The notes under the pieces are model-generated. The model did no database searches and was not told where the DNA came from. It was given only the letters and a program-made list of their open reading frames with translations. From Ilex aquifolium (lineage: Eukaryota > Streptophyta > Magnoliopsida > Aquifoliales > Aquifoliaceae): 64,000 nucleotides of DNA. How positions within the stretch are numbered: the first letter of the stretch is position 1; each line of letters begins with the position of its first letter. A program made the translations under genes and the position numbers. The DNA is taken from contig OX637396.1 in assembly GCA_951799425.1 (NCBI GenBank), forward strand, positions 38,618,701 to 38,682,700, read 5' to 3'. This document shows positions 24,400 through 35,463 of the stretch, piece after piece.

Positions 24400-24780
24400 C
24401 GCAGGCACCCCAGTTCTAGTGGGGGAATCTTTAAGCTCAATGAAATTTTCTTCTTGTTAGACTCCAAGGTTAACTAACAGGTCCGCACACTGATTGCTTT
24501 CCCTCAAAGCATGCAAGATGCGAACTCTGTTGAGTTCACCTCCATCAGATGCTTGCACTTTCCTATAAGGGCTCTGTTAGGATGAACTTCATATTGGTCA
24601 TAGGCAAGAAATTTGGAAACCTCAAGGCAACCAGTCTCACCCATCACTGGACTAATCCCTTTCCTTAGAATGAGTTCCAGCCCTTCGAGGATAGCCCAAA
24701 ATTCAACTTAGAGTGTTCGTAGAGTCAATTGCAGAGAAGATGAGCATTAGATCCCCTTGACTATGTGGAAAATTTTTGAC
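24400..24780 (-). pseudogene. RNase H-domain retroelement remnant (unit 1)
   Basis: Minus-strand sequence homologous to the clearer copy at 36956-37328, where RESNQCADLLVNLG is readable. This motif is typical of the C-terminal part of plant LINE/RVT_3 RNase H domains. Frameshifts break it. It sits in the same place in three spacers, so it predates the duplications. Confidence 0.55.
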
Positions 24781-25325
24781 CTTTTCTTTCAACTCCATCA
24801 CTCATTGATTGTCTTTGTCATCAGACTTAAACTTGTGATGTTTGAACTTCGTCAATAATAAAATCAATGAAATTATAAAAGAAAATGGTTTACGTATTAC
24901 GTTACATAACTTATAAATAGATTAAAAATAAAAGATACGCGGTATCGAGAATTAGCTTTTTGACACCGTAGCCTAAGAAACGTTTTTTTTTTCCCAACAA
25001 AATCAAGACAAATAATATCTAAATATAATTTTAGCAAAATACATATTTATAATAAATTTTGAAGGGCCCCGAACTTCAAAATCTCGCTTAGAACCTCCAA
25101 TTCTATTGGGTCGCCCCAATGGAATGATTAAATGAAGGACTAAGATATTCAGAGATGAAGTGCTTCACAAGAATTTGACTCCTCTCCCATGCACTGCTTG
25201 ACACAGTAAATAAATAAGTAACAGGAACCAATTTTCTTGTTTGACCAGTGAGAGACTCATTCTCTACTTTTGTATTTTGACATTGTCTTTAGTTTGACAG
25301 TTTAAACACCCTTCTTACAGTGGGT

Positions 25326-25333
25326 TATATATA
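25326..25333 (+). promoter_or_regulatory. TATA box of G2
   Basis: TATATATA within gggttatatatagaaggcag, about 95 bp upstream of the first ATG. The same context occurs at G3 and G4. Confidence 0.55.
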
Positions 25334-25427
25334 GAAGGCAGTTCCATGGTTTGTTTTCATACATAATCATAATCTTCTCTAAGCAATAGTTTCTTTTACC
25401 TCAGCTAAGGCCTCGTTTTAGTTTTGC

Positions 25428-26920
25428 ATGCAAGGTCAACAAATGGATAGTAAAGTACTGTTTGAAGTTGCTTGGGAAGGAAACGTTGAGGTTCTCCACA
25501 AAATGCTTAAAGAAAATCCAAGTGTTCTTATTGATGTTGCACTATCATCTCCAAGGGAGTCTCTTCTACATGTTGCAACGAAATTCGGGCAGCTTGATTT
25601 TGTACGCGAGCTTATAAACCACGATCGTGAACTAGCCAAAGAATTAAGTAAAGATGGATTTCGGCCTTTGGACATAGCTTCGATGATGGGGAACGTGGAA
25701 TTGGTGAAGGAATTTGTGAAAAACAATCATGAAATTTGTCGTTTGAAAGGCAAAGACCAAAGAACAGCTCTTCACTATGCTGCTATCAAGGGAAGAATTG
25801 AAGTGATGGATGTATTGCTCTCCACTTGCCCGAAATCTATTGTAGATACCATGGTTGACGGGAAAACTGCCGTTCATCTCTCTGTGGAAAACAACCAATT
25901 CGACGCCTTTATGCTCTTGGTTAGCTGGCTCAAAAGACTAAATATGGAGGCCATCATAAATTTTGTTGATTGCGATGGAAACACTGTTTTACACCTTGCA
26001 GCCTCCAGAAAGCAAGTCGACGTAAGTTCAAATCGATCAAACTCCCTTCACACCCTTTCATGACTTACCTTTTCATCTTTTTTTGGATGTTTTTTTCCAT
26101 GGAATGACCATATTGTTTGTCTACACAATAACATGCTAATTGCAACTGTTTTTCTGATGCAGACCGTAGAACTACTTCTCGATAACAATACACAATTAGT
26201 AAGATAGTGGAGGTGAATGCCATAAATTTGAAGGGTTTGACAGCCATGGATGTGGTGGATATAGTAATAGAAAGTCCCAAGGATCTCCGCCTGAGAGAAA
26301 TCCTTCAAATTGCCGGAGCACTTAGTGCTCTACATGCTAATACTGTCTCCAAAACTTGTCTTCAACATCCTGCAAAAACTAAACAAGCCAACAATGGAGT
26401 ACTTCAATCAAAATCTTCCAAGGATTGGCTCAAATACTTCAAGTTTCAAAAGAAAAGAGATTCACCTAGCGAAACACGTGGTGCACTGCTAGTAGTGGCT
26501 GCTCTGATTGCCTCGGTCACCTTTCAAGCAGGCGTGAACCCTCCAAAGGGCATCATGGATCTGGAATCAGAGACCCCATCTAACACAGCTTCTACTCCAC
26601 CAGGAATGGTATATGCTCAGACCACTGTTTTTGGACACTAATCCTGTAACATTTTTTTTTGTGTTTGCAAACACCTTGGGGCTTACTGCTTCACTCAGCA
26701 TTATAACTTACCTCACTGTTGGATTTCCATTTCAAAAGGAGCTTCTGATTTCTATGGTTTCTATGATGTTTGCCTATGGATTTGCAATTGCCAGTATCAC
26801 TGAAGGAGTCATTCCTTATGTCCTTTTGGGAGCTGCCATCTTTGTAACATTCTTCCACAGGTGGGTGGTTATATGGGGAAGAAAACTTTGGAAGCGTTGA
26901 GAGAGACTCCCAGTAACCGG
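25428..26920 (+). pseudogene. G2: broken BDA1-like ankyrin/PGG gene
   Basis: Exon 1 (25428-26021) is open and nearly identical to G1. Exon 2 starts at 26163 but has three lesions: loss of one A in the DNNN-encoding stretch (about 26190), which brings a stop at 26205-26207; an extra T in the run at 26628-26632; and CGA to TGA at 26898-26900 near the end. The remaining frames still read as the ankyrin and PGG parts (for example NALLVV-like ALLVVAALIASVTFQAG). The last codons and original stop (28471-28480) are separated from the rest by a CACTA insertion. It could express at most the ankyrin part. Confidence 0.88.
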
Positions 26921-28467
26921 CACTACAAGAAAAAGGAGTTTTTACGGCGGTAAAGTGCTGTCATAAAAAGTTTATTTGCTGTCACAAATACTTTTTGTGA
27001 CGGCATTGTGGCGGCATTGCCTCGCTATAATAAGTGTGGTCTCAAAAAGTTTTTACGGCAGCAACAGTCTGTCTCAAATAGTATTTACGGCAGCAAGACC
27101 CTGTCGTAAATAAATTGTCACAAAAAATCCGACATTTTTGTTTTTATCACGGCGGCAAAAGTGCTGCCTCAAATACCATATTTGACTATCGTAAAAAAAT
27201 AGAAGATATATTTATGACGGCAACGATGCCGCCACAAAAAAAAAATTTAATTATTATAGACCGTTAATAACCAATGTTATATATATACCTTATGCATATA
27301 TACACTCCATACAACTTTTTTTTTTTTTTTTGGTGGGGGAAGGAGGGAGGAAGGGGGCTTGAACCCTTGACCTCAAGAAGGCAAAGCTTTCACAATGTAA
27401 AGAATACCATTAGACCAAAGACCCATTGATATCCATACAACTACCCAATTTAATATATAAATAAACACAAAAGTAAATATAATCAACATTTTCAAAAACA
27501 TAGAAATATTTTCATATCCAAAAAAACAATCCCACGAGTTAAACAAAATGTAAAGTATGTACTTTTATAAAACATAACGATCTATGAGTACAAGAAATTA
27601 ATGCAAAAAGTTGAACATTTTTCCCGAACTATCTACTCTCACAGTAACATCTGAAAAAAATATAAAATTATTGTTACTATACTGAAATAATATTTATATA
27701 CATATATACAATAAAGAACTAAAACAAGTTAGAATATACATCAACAGAGGGCCACACAATATTTCTCTGAACGGCTTGTCAAATTATGTAAATGACATAT
27801 AAACAAGTCATATCGTATACATTTTTTATAATTAGTTTCACCAATACCTAATTTGTTTATAATCGCATCGTGACGGGTTCACTCGTTTACTAAACAGGTG
27901 GTTTAAGGAAGACACAAACCCACTAATTTTATGTCGTGTTAACGGGTCGTGTCATATTTTGACACTCCTAATTTTGATATAAAAACTTGACTTTTTAGAG
28001 TTTAATTTTTTTTTCTTTGAACTAGAAATTGTCTTTTGATATTAAACTACGTAATTTTATGAAATATTACTTGTAACATGAAAAATAGTTGTTGCCAATA
28101 CAAATTTTTTTTTAGAGTTTTTCTTTTTTAAACTATGAACTGTTTTTTTTATCTAAAACAACATTTTAATATTTTATGAAATATTATATACGACAGGAAA
28201 AATGGTTGCCATAAATATAAAAAATTCTTTTGAATTTATAAATATTATTTGAGGCAGGAAAAACAGCTGTCTCAAATACAATTTTTTTTTTTGAGTTTAT
28301 GACACTATTTACGGCAGAAAAAATAACTGCCACAAATATTAACACAAACACGCTTTTTGTGATGGCTAACACAGCCGTCACAAAAAATTGTCTTAAATAC
28401 GTCTTTTGTGACGGCGAACACATCTGTCGTAAAAAATTTGTCACAAAAGCCCCTTTTTGTTGTAGTG
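26921..28467. mobile_element. Non-autonomous CACTA (En/Spm-type) element in the G2 3' end
   Basis: The left end is CACTACAAGAAAAAGG and the right end (reverse complement) CACTACAACAAAAAGGGG. Both flanks carry the 3-bp duplication CGG (26918-26920, 28468-28470). Removing the element and one CGG restores the sequence seen in G1. Both subterminal regions carry many short direct and inverted motifs of the acggc / gccgt type, as expected for transposase binding. No transposase ORF is present. A SINE is nested inside. Confidence 0.93.
27317..27432 (-). mobile_element. tRNA-derived SINE nested in the CACTA element
   Basis: On the minus strand an A-box-like TTGGTCTAATGGTATTC and a B-box-like GGTCAAGGGTTCAAGCCCC precede a C/T-rich part and an A tail (T run at 27317-27331 on plus). 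A 10-bp duplication CCATACAACT flanks it (27307-27316 and 27433-27442). It is very short (116 bp). Confidence 0.75.
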
Positions 28468-28676
28468 CGGCATCCCATGATTGTGGCATGGACAACCTCC
28501 TCAGATCCTACAGTGACGAGAGTTGTACTGCTTGTCTTTTTTATTTGTAATTTTTGTTCCTTAAGAAGTGAGAGGGACCTTGTCAAAGTACCCCTCCCTT
28601 TCAGGTTTTTTTTTTTGTAAATAATTGATATGTCCTTATAATTTATTGTTGAAGATATAAAGTTGACTTGGGACCA

Positions 28677-28719
28677 ATCCCACGTCGAATGAATAAGAAA
28701 GTTGGTTGAGTGTATAAAA
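28677..28719 (+). promoter_or_regulatory. U6-like USE + TATA pair in spacer (second copy)
   Basis: ATCCCACGTCG, 25 bp, TATAAAA, as at 23122. In the later spacers the motif is degraded (about 35510 and 52610). Confidence 0.3.
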
Positions 28720-29985
28720 GTTAGTGGAGTAAAGACATTTATTTTACAATAAAGGCTCTACACCATGGCCCGGGGCCGGGGACGATGGGGGTGCAATGGG
28801 GGCAATCTGTCTCAACTTCAGGTGATGAAGGTGCTCACTTTGCAATTCATTTGCAATTTTCCTGTTAAACATTTGTTTTAAATTGTCACTTGAACTTTGA
28901 ATTGTTTTAATTTGTTCCTTAAACTAGGTAATTTGTTTTAAGCGATTGCTTCGTCTAAGATTTACTAACGATTGAAATAGGTTCTATTAAGATTAGTTGT
29001 TAATTTGTTTCATTTTACGATTAATCTTAACGGAAGAGATCGATTGAAATAAATTATATAGTCCAAGAACAAATTGGGACAATTAAAAGTTTAGAAGACA
29101 ATTTAAAACTGAAGTCATAGTTCCCGGACACTTGTGAGATGTCCCCAATTATTCTTGCCTCAAGCTACTTGAATTTACTCTTTCTTTAGTTTCATAATCT
29201 TACAAAACCCCAAACTAACAAAAAAGATAAAAGAGTGATGCATTATGGGTGGCAAGAATTTTGGTATTTTATTGAATATGGTCAATGCTGTTCAACTAGG
29301 AAAATTTGGAGATTTTATTGTATTTCCTCATTTAATTAAGAATCTATTTTTTTTTCTAGTTTAATTAGGATTTATTTTAATTGATTTCCTATTTTACTTA
29401 AGATTCTATTTTCTTAGTTTGATTAGGTTTTTGCTATTATATAAACGGTTGTAAGCCTTAGGGCTCGATAACTTTTTGATGAATTAATACAGTATTGAGA
29501 GAGTTGTCTCTTTTTTTCCCAATTATTCTAGTATTCTGATTAATCCACAGATAAAATTGTGCGCAAATCAACGGTTTAATTTTATTATACATTTTCGTTC
29601 GTTATTCACCTTTATTCTACCCGTTTTCCTGTATCAAAGAGTTACTAACTGGCTAAATTTTTCAAGACTGTTTCTATGAAAACCTTCAAGTTCTGGATGA
29701 ATTTTATCTGTTGAAATTTCACTAGAATGAATTTGGGCAACCAGCTCACATGAATGATCACAATTTTTTTTTGGTATTGAAGAATAGTCCTAACCACTAG
29801 TTTTTTGGAGTCCGACTTTCGTCAATGCTCCCATTACTTCAACTTCAATACTATTTCATTGCAGCACGTGCAATTACTTGTGAACCCGAGAGTCAATTGT
29901 TTTCTTTTTTTGGTACATTAGAAGAATAAATCAACAACTAAATTGATCTCTTAGGATACTGAGGTACTATCTATATCTGTATTTA

Positions 29986-30358
29986 ACAGGCTCCCCAGTT
30001 CTAGTGGGGGATCTTTAAGCTCAATGAAATTTTCTTGTTGTTGGACTCCAAGATTAACTAACAGGTCCGCACACTGATTGCCTTCCTAAAAGTATGCAAG
30101 ATGTGAACTCTGTTGAGTTCAGCTCCATCAGATGCTTGCACTTTCCTATAAGGGCTCTGTTAGGATGAACCTCATATTGGTCATGGGCAAGAAATTTGGA
30201 AACCTCAAGGCAACCAGTCTCACCCATCACTGGACTAATCCCTTTCCTTAGAATGAGTTCCAGCCCTTTGAGGATAGCCCAAAATTCAACTTAGAGTGTT
30301 CGTAGAGTCAATTGCTGAGAAGATGAGCATTAGATTCCCTTGACTATGTGGAAAAATT
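29986..30358 (-). pseudogene. RNase H-domain retroelement remnant (unit 2)
   Basis: Copy of the remnants at 24400 and 36956, in the same relative position and orientation, also broken. Confidence 0.55.
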
Positions 30359-30864
30359 TTGACCTTTTCTTTCAACTCCATCACTCATTGATTGTCTTCG
30401 TCATCAGACTTAAACTTGTGATGTTTGAACTTCGTTAATAATAAAATCAATGAAATTATAAAAGAAAATGGTTTACGTATCACGTTACATAACTTATAAA
30501 TAGATTAAAAACAAAAGATACGCGGTATCGAGAATTAGCTTTTTGACACTGTAGCCGAAGAAACATTTTTTTTTTTTTTCAACCAAATCAAGACAAATAA
30601 TATCTAAATATAATTTTAGCAAAATACATATTTATAATAAATTTTGAAGGGCCCCGAACTTCAAAATCTCGCTTAGAACCTCCAATTCTATTGGGTCGCC
30701 CAAAGGGAATGATTAAATGAAGGACTAAGATATTCAGAGATGAAGTGCTTCACAAGAATTTGACTCCTCTCCCATGCACTGCTTGACACAGTAAATAAAT
30801 AAGTAACAGGAACCAATTTTCTTGTTAGACCAGTGAGAGTCCATTCTCTACGCTGTTAAAAGTA

Positions 30865-32410
30865 GAGCTTTTGACCAATCACAAGTAGTTTTGAAAAGTT
30901 ATTCCCAAATAAGAGTGGTTTTGAAAGTAATTCTCAAATGCAGGCCTTTTTTAAAAACGTCAAACCGACTGACGTTTTTATGCTAAAGACGTCAGTCCGT
31001 TTGACGCCTTTAGCATAAAAACGTCAATCCGTTTGACGTTTTTAAGCCCAAACACGCGGCCCAGTAAACTCCTAAAAAACGTCAAACCGTTTGACGTCTT
31101 TAATAAACACGTCAAACCGTTTGACGTCTTTATTAAAGACGTCAAACCATTTGACGTCTTTAACTTCCCCCATATTTCACTCAACTAAGTAAGCCGTTGT
31201 TTATAAGAGTGGGAGCCGCAATGTTTGACTAGTGTACAAAGAAGAAATAAATGGATTTATTTTTAATGTTTTATCTTGTTTTAATTTATATAATTATCAT
31301 AACAACCCATTAGTTTAGATAATTATTATAACTGCCCCTTAATTTTTTTCTTGGATTTTAATTTAGTCCGTAGTGATAGATTTTTTGCCTTTTTTTATGA
31401 GTAAAATGTTAAATGTTTATTAAATTAAAAAAATTAATTAATAAATAAATTGTAAAATTTTAAAAATATATAAATGTTTTTTGTTATTTATTTATAAATG
31501 TAATTACATTCAATAAATAAATAATTATAAATTAAAAATACATAAATTTCTGACGTTTAACACATCACTCCACCGCCAGTCCATATAATTCAAATTGGGT
31601 TATTTTTAAATTTTTTTTGCTCATTTTTTTGCAAAAAGTCAACATATCAACATATAAATACGCGGACTCCAGCATCCCAATTTGAATGATATGGACTGGC
31701 GGTGGAGTGATGTGTTAAACGTCAGAAATTTATGTATTTTTAATTTATAATTATTTATTTATTGAATGTAATTACATTTATAAATAAATAACAAAAAACA
31801 TTTATATATTTTTAAAATTTCACAATTTATTTATTAATTAATTTTTTTAATTAAATAAACATTTAACATTTTACTCATAAAAAAAGGCAAAAAATCTATC
31901 ACTACGGACTAAATTAAAATCCAAGAAAAAAATTAAGGGCCAGTTATAATAATTATCTAAACTAATGGGTTGTTATGATAATTATATAAATTAAAACAAG
32001 ATAAAACATTAAAAATAAATCCATTTATTTCTTCTTTGTACACTAGTCAAACATTGCGGCTCCTACTCTTATAAACAACGACTTACTTAGTTGAGTGAAA
32101 TATGGGGGAAGTTAAAGACGTCAAATGGTTTGACGTCTTTAATAAAGACGTCAAACGGTTTGACGTGTTTATTAAAGACGTCAAACGGTTTGACGTTTTT
32201 TAGGGGTTTACTGGGCCGCGTGTTTGGGCTTAAAAACGTCAAACGGACTGACGTTTTTATGCTAAAGGCGTCAAACGGACTGACGTCTTTAGCATAAAAA
32301 CGTCAGTCGGTTTGACGTTTTTAAAAAAGGCCTGCATTTGGGAATTACTTTCAAAACCACTCTTATTTGGGAATAACTTTTCAAAACTACTTGTGATTGG
32401 TCAAAAGCTC
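30865..32410. mobile_element. 1546-bp foldback (MULE-like) element with 735-bp arms
   Basis: The left arm is 30865-31599 and the right arm 31676-32410; by eye they are nearly identical inverted copies around a 76-bp loop. Termini are GAGCTTTTGACC / GGTCAAAAGCTC. The 10-bp duplication GTTAAAAGTA flanks it (30855-30864, 32411-32420); G4 carries this site uninterrupted (around 37578). A 9-11 bp duplication and long arms fit non-autonomous Mutator-like foldback elements. Each arm has a block of about 220 bp made of repeated GACGTCAAAC/GTTTGACGTC near-palindromes. This yields a 68-residue mirrored open frame on each arm with KTSNGLT repeats, which I take to be a by-product. Confidence 0.9.
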
Positions 32411-32479
32411 GTTAAAAGTATTATTTTGAAGTTTCTATTTTTGTATTTTGACAATTCAAACACCCTTCTTACAGTGGGT

Positions 32480-32487
32480 TATATATA
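32480..32487 (+). promoter_or_regulatory. TATA box of G3
   Basis: TATATATA in the same context as G2 and G4, 102 bp upstream of the first ATG and about 70 bp downstream of the foldback element. Confidence 0.55.
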
Positions 32488-32581
32488 GAAGGCAGTTCAA
32501 TGGTTTGTTTTCATACATTATCATAATCTTCTCTAAGCAATAATTTCTTTTACCTCAGCTAAGGCTTTGTTTTAGTTTTGC

Positions 32582-34471
32582 ATGCAAGGTCAACAAATGG
32601 ATAGTAAAGTACTGTTTGAAGCTGCTTGGGAAGGAAATGTTGAGGTTCTCCATAAAATGCTTAAAGAAAATCCTAGTGTTCTTATTGATGTTGCACTATC
32701 ATCTCCAAGAGAGTCTCTTCTACACGTTGCAACGAAATCCGGGCAGCTTGATTTTGTGCGCGAGCTTATAAACTATGATCGTGAACTAGCCAAGGAATTA
32801 AGTAAAGATGGATTTCGGCCTCTGGACATAGCTTCAATGATGGGGAACGTGGAATTGGTGAAGGAACTTGTGAGAAACAATCATGGAATTTGTCGTCTGA
32901 AAGGCAAAGACCAAAGAACAGCTCTTCACTATGCTGCTATCAAGGGAAGAATTGAAGTTATAGATAAATTGCTTTCCACTTGTCCACAGGCTATTGAAGA
33001 TAGCACGGTTCACAGGGGAACTGCTCTTCATCTGGCTGTGGAAAACAACCAATTCGACGCCTTTAGACTCTTGGTTAGCTGGCTCAAAAGACTAAAGATG
33101 GAGGCCATCATAAATTCTGTTGATTGCGATGGGAACACTGTTTTACACCTTGCAGCCTCCAGAAAGCAAGTGGACGTAAGTTCAAATCTATCAAACTCCC
33201 TTCACTCCCTTTCATGATTTACCTTTTCATGCTTTTTTTGGACTTTTTTTCCCATGGAATGACCATATTGTTTGTCTACAGAATAACATGCTAATTGCAA
33301 CTGTTTTTCTGATGCAGACCGTAGAACTACTTCTCGATAACAATAACACAATCAGTAAGATAGTGGAGGTGAATGCCATAAATTTGAAGGGTTTGACAGC
33401 CATGGATGTGGTGGATATAGTAATAGAAAGTCCCAAGGATCTCCACTTGAGAGAAATCCTTCAAATTGCCGGAGCACTTAGTGCTCTACATGCTAATACT
33501 GTCTCCAAAACTTGTCTTCAACATCCTGCAAAAACTAAACAAGCCAACAATGGAGTACTTCAATCAAAATCTTCCAAGGATTGGCTCAAATACTTCAAGT
33601 TTCAAAAGAAAAGAGATTCACCTAGCGAAGCACGTGGTGCACTGTTAGTAGTGGCTGCTCTGATTGCCTCGGTCACCTTTCAAGCAGGCGTGAACCCTCC
33701 AAAAGGGCATCATGGATCTGGCATCAGACACCCCATCTAACACAGCTTCTACTCCGCCAGGAATGGTATATGCTCCGACCTCTGTTTTGGACACTAATCC
33801 TGTAACATTTTTTTTTGTGTTTGCAAACACCTTGGGGCTTACTGCTTCACTCAGCATTATAACTTATCTCACAGTTGGATTTCCATTTCAAAAGGAGCTT
33901 CTGATTGAAGGTTCCAGCTCATTCTTCCAACTCCATCAGTGAAGGTTCCAGCTATCCTTGACTTTGCAACCACCTTATTGATGGCAGACGGATGAAAAAT
34001 CTGACAAGGCACTAAAATGTGTTCCCTCACCTGCTGATAGTTAGGTGAAATGTGTTCCCTTCTCCTTGACTTATTTGGCCAGAAAGTTCCTATAAATAGG
34101 AAGCTTAATGAAGGCCAAATGTATGCTCAAGATAGTGAGGAAGAAACAGAGAGAGAGAGAGATTCGGGAGAAATCTCAAGTGAGAGTTTTGTATAATTCT
34201 TGTATTTTATTTCCAGAGAGAAATAAAGAATTCCTCTTTGTTTATATCTTGTTAGTGGTATTTTTCTGGCCCTGGGTAACCAACACTGATTTCTATGGTT
34301 TCTATGATGTTTGCCTATGGATTTGCAATTGCCAGTATCACTGAAGGAGTCATTCCTTATGTCCTTTTGGGAGCTGCCATCTTTGTAACTTTCTTCCACA
34401 GGTGGGTGGTTTTATGGGGAAGAAAACTTTGGAAACGTCGAGAGAAACTCCCAGTAACCAGCATCCCATGA
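32582..34471 (+). pseudogene. G3: BDA1-like gene with frameshift and solo LTR in exon 2
   Basis: Exon 1 (32582-33175) is open. Exon 2 starts at 33318 and reads correctly to NPPK, where an extra A in 33701-33704 shifts the frame to a stop at 33738-33740. The original frame then resumes (MDLASDTPSN..., FANTLGLTASLSIITYLTVG) until a solo LTR interrupts it at 33906. The coding sequence continues at 34291 and ends at TGA 34469-34471. Without the LTR and extra A it matches G1 throughout. The ankyrin part plus the first membrane segment could still be made. Confidence 0.9.
33906..34285 (+). mobile_element. Solo LTR inside G3 exon 2
   Basis: It begins TGAAGG and ends ACCAACA (TG...CA), with the 5-bp duplication CTGAT on both sides (33901-33905, 34286-34290). 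Internally TATAAATAGG (34091) and AATAAA (34222) have the spacing of LTR promoter and poly(A) signals. Orientation plus is inferred from these. Length 380 bp. Confidence 0.88.
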
Positions 34472-34646
34472 TTGTGGCATGGACAACCTCCTCAGATTCT
34501 ACGGTGGCGGGAGTTGTACTGCTCATCTTTTTTATTTGTAATTATTGTTCCTTAATATGTGAGAGGGACCTGGTCAAAGTACCCCTCCCTCTCATGTGTT
34601 TTTTTTTTTTTTTTGTTGTAAATGATTGATATGTGGTTATAATTTA

Positions 34647-35463
34647 GGAAAAATTTCTCCAAAATCTTTTATAATTTATCATATCTTCAAGACACTCCCT
34701 CTATTTTTTAAATCTTCACTTACATCCCTTATATACAATTTTACTAAATTACCCATGATATATTTTAGGAAAAACTTCATTCACATCCCATGTAGATTGA
34801 TATATCTTCAATGAGACTCCCTTTATTTTTTGAATTTTTTTCCGTATTAAAATTCGGGTTGATTAAAATTCGATTCACATTGAATTTAATCAGTCCAAAT
34901 TACATAAAAAATATAAATTTTAATCGATTGAAATTTTAATACGTAAAAAATAAATTTTTATCAATTTGAATAGAATTTTAATTGAGTAAAAAAATATAAA
35001 TTTTAATCAACTCGAATCAAATTTTAATCATCGTTAACAACTCAAGTTGAGCTTAGATCGGCATGAATTTTTTCTATGTAAACAAATAAATTTTAATAGG
35101 CTCAAATTTTAATACGTAAAATAAAATAAAATATAATAAGCTTGAATCGAATTTTAATCGGCTCAAATTTTAATATGTATAAAAATGAATTTTAATGAGC
35201 TCGAATTTTAATTTATAAAAAAATAAATTTTAATTGACTCGAATTTTGATCGAATTTTATATATAAACATTGTTTGAGGTTTATGTAGGGGCAATTTTGG
35301 CATATTGAGTGAATTTTTTTTTGTTAAAAATGATAGTTTAACGGTAGAGGGTGTCAGTAATGTTTAAACATAAAATAAAATGGGTGTCAGTGATATTTTA
35401 GATAATAATGGGAGTGTCCTTAATAATGTAATAAACTAAAAAATATGTGATTGAAATTTTTTC
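34647..35463. mobile_element. MULE-like non-autonomous element
   Basis: Short TIRs GGAAAAATTTC / GAAAAAATTTC are flanked by the 9-bp duplication TATAATTTA (34638-34646, 35464-35472). The corresponding spacers after G1 and G2 lack it (tataatttattgttgaag is continuous there). The 817-bp AT-rich interior contains repeated gaattttaat-type motifs and no ORF. Confidence 0.8.

Larger units (their letters stand above)
22915..25325. other. Spacer between G1 and G2 (repeated unit)
   Basis: About 2.4 kb, recurring with minor changes after G2 (28471-30850) and, more altered, after G3. It contains a 19-20 bp T run, the U6-like motif pair at 23122-23164 and an antisense RNase H remnant (24400-24780). No intact gene. 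Confidence 0.75.
28471..30854. other. Spacer after G2 (repeated unit)
   Basis: Homologous almost base for base to 22905-25300 after G1, including the G2 stop codon remnant, the U6-like motif pair, T-rich tract and RNase H remnant. No intact gene. Confidence 0.75.

Noticed and set aside
30978..32297. Mirrored 68-codon frames with KTSNGLT repeats as a real repeat peptide
   Set aside because: They arise from palindromic 21-bp units in both arms; no start context or homologue supports translation. Kept only as a curiosity in the findings.
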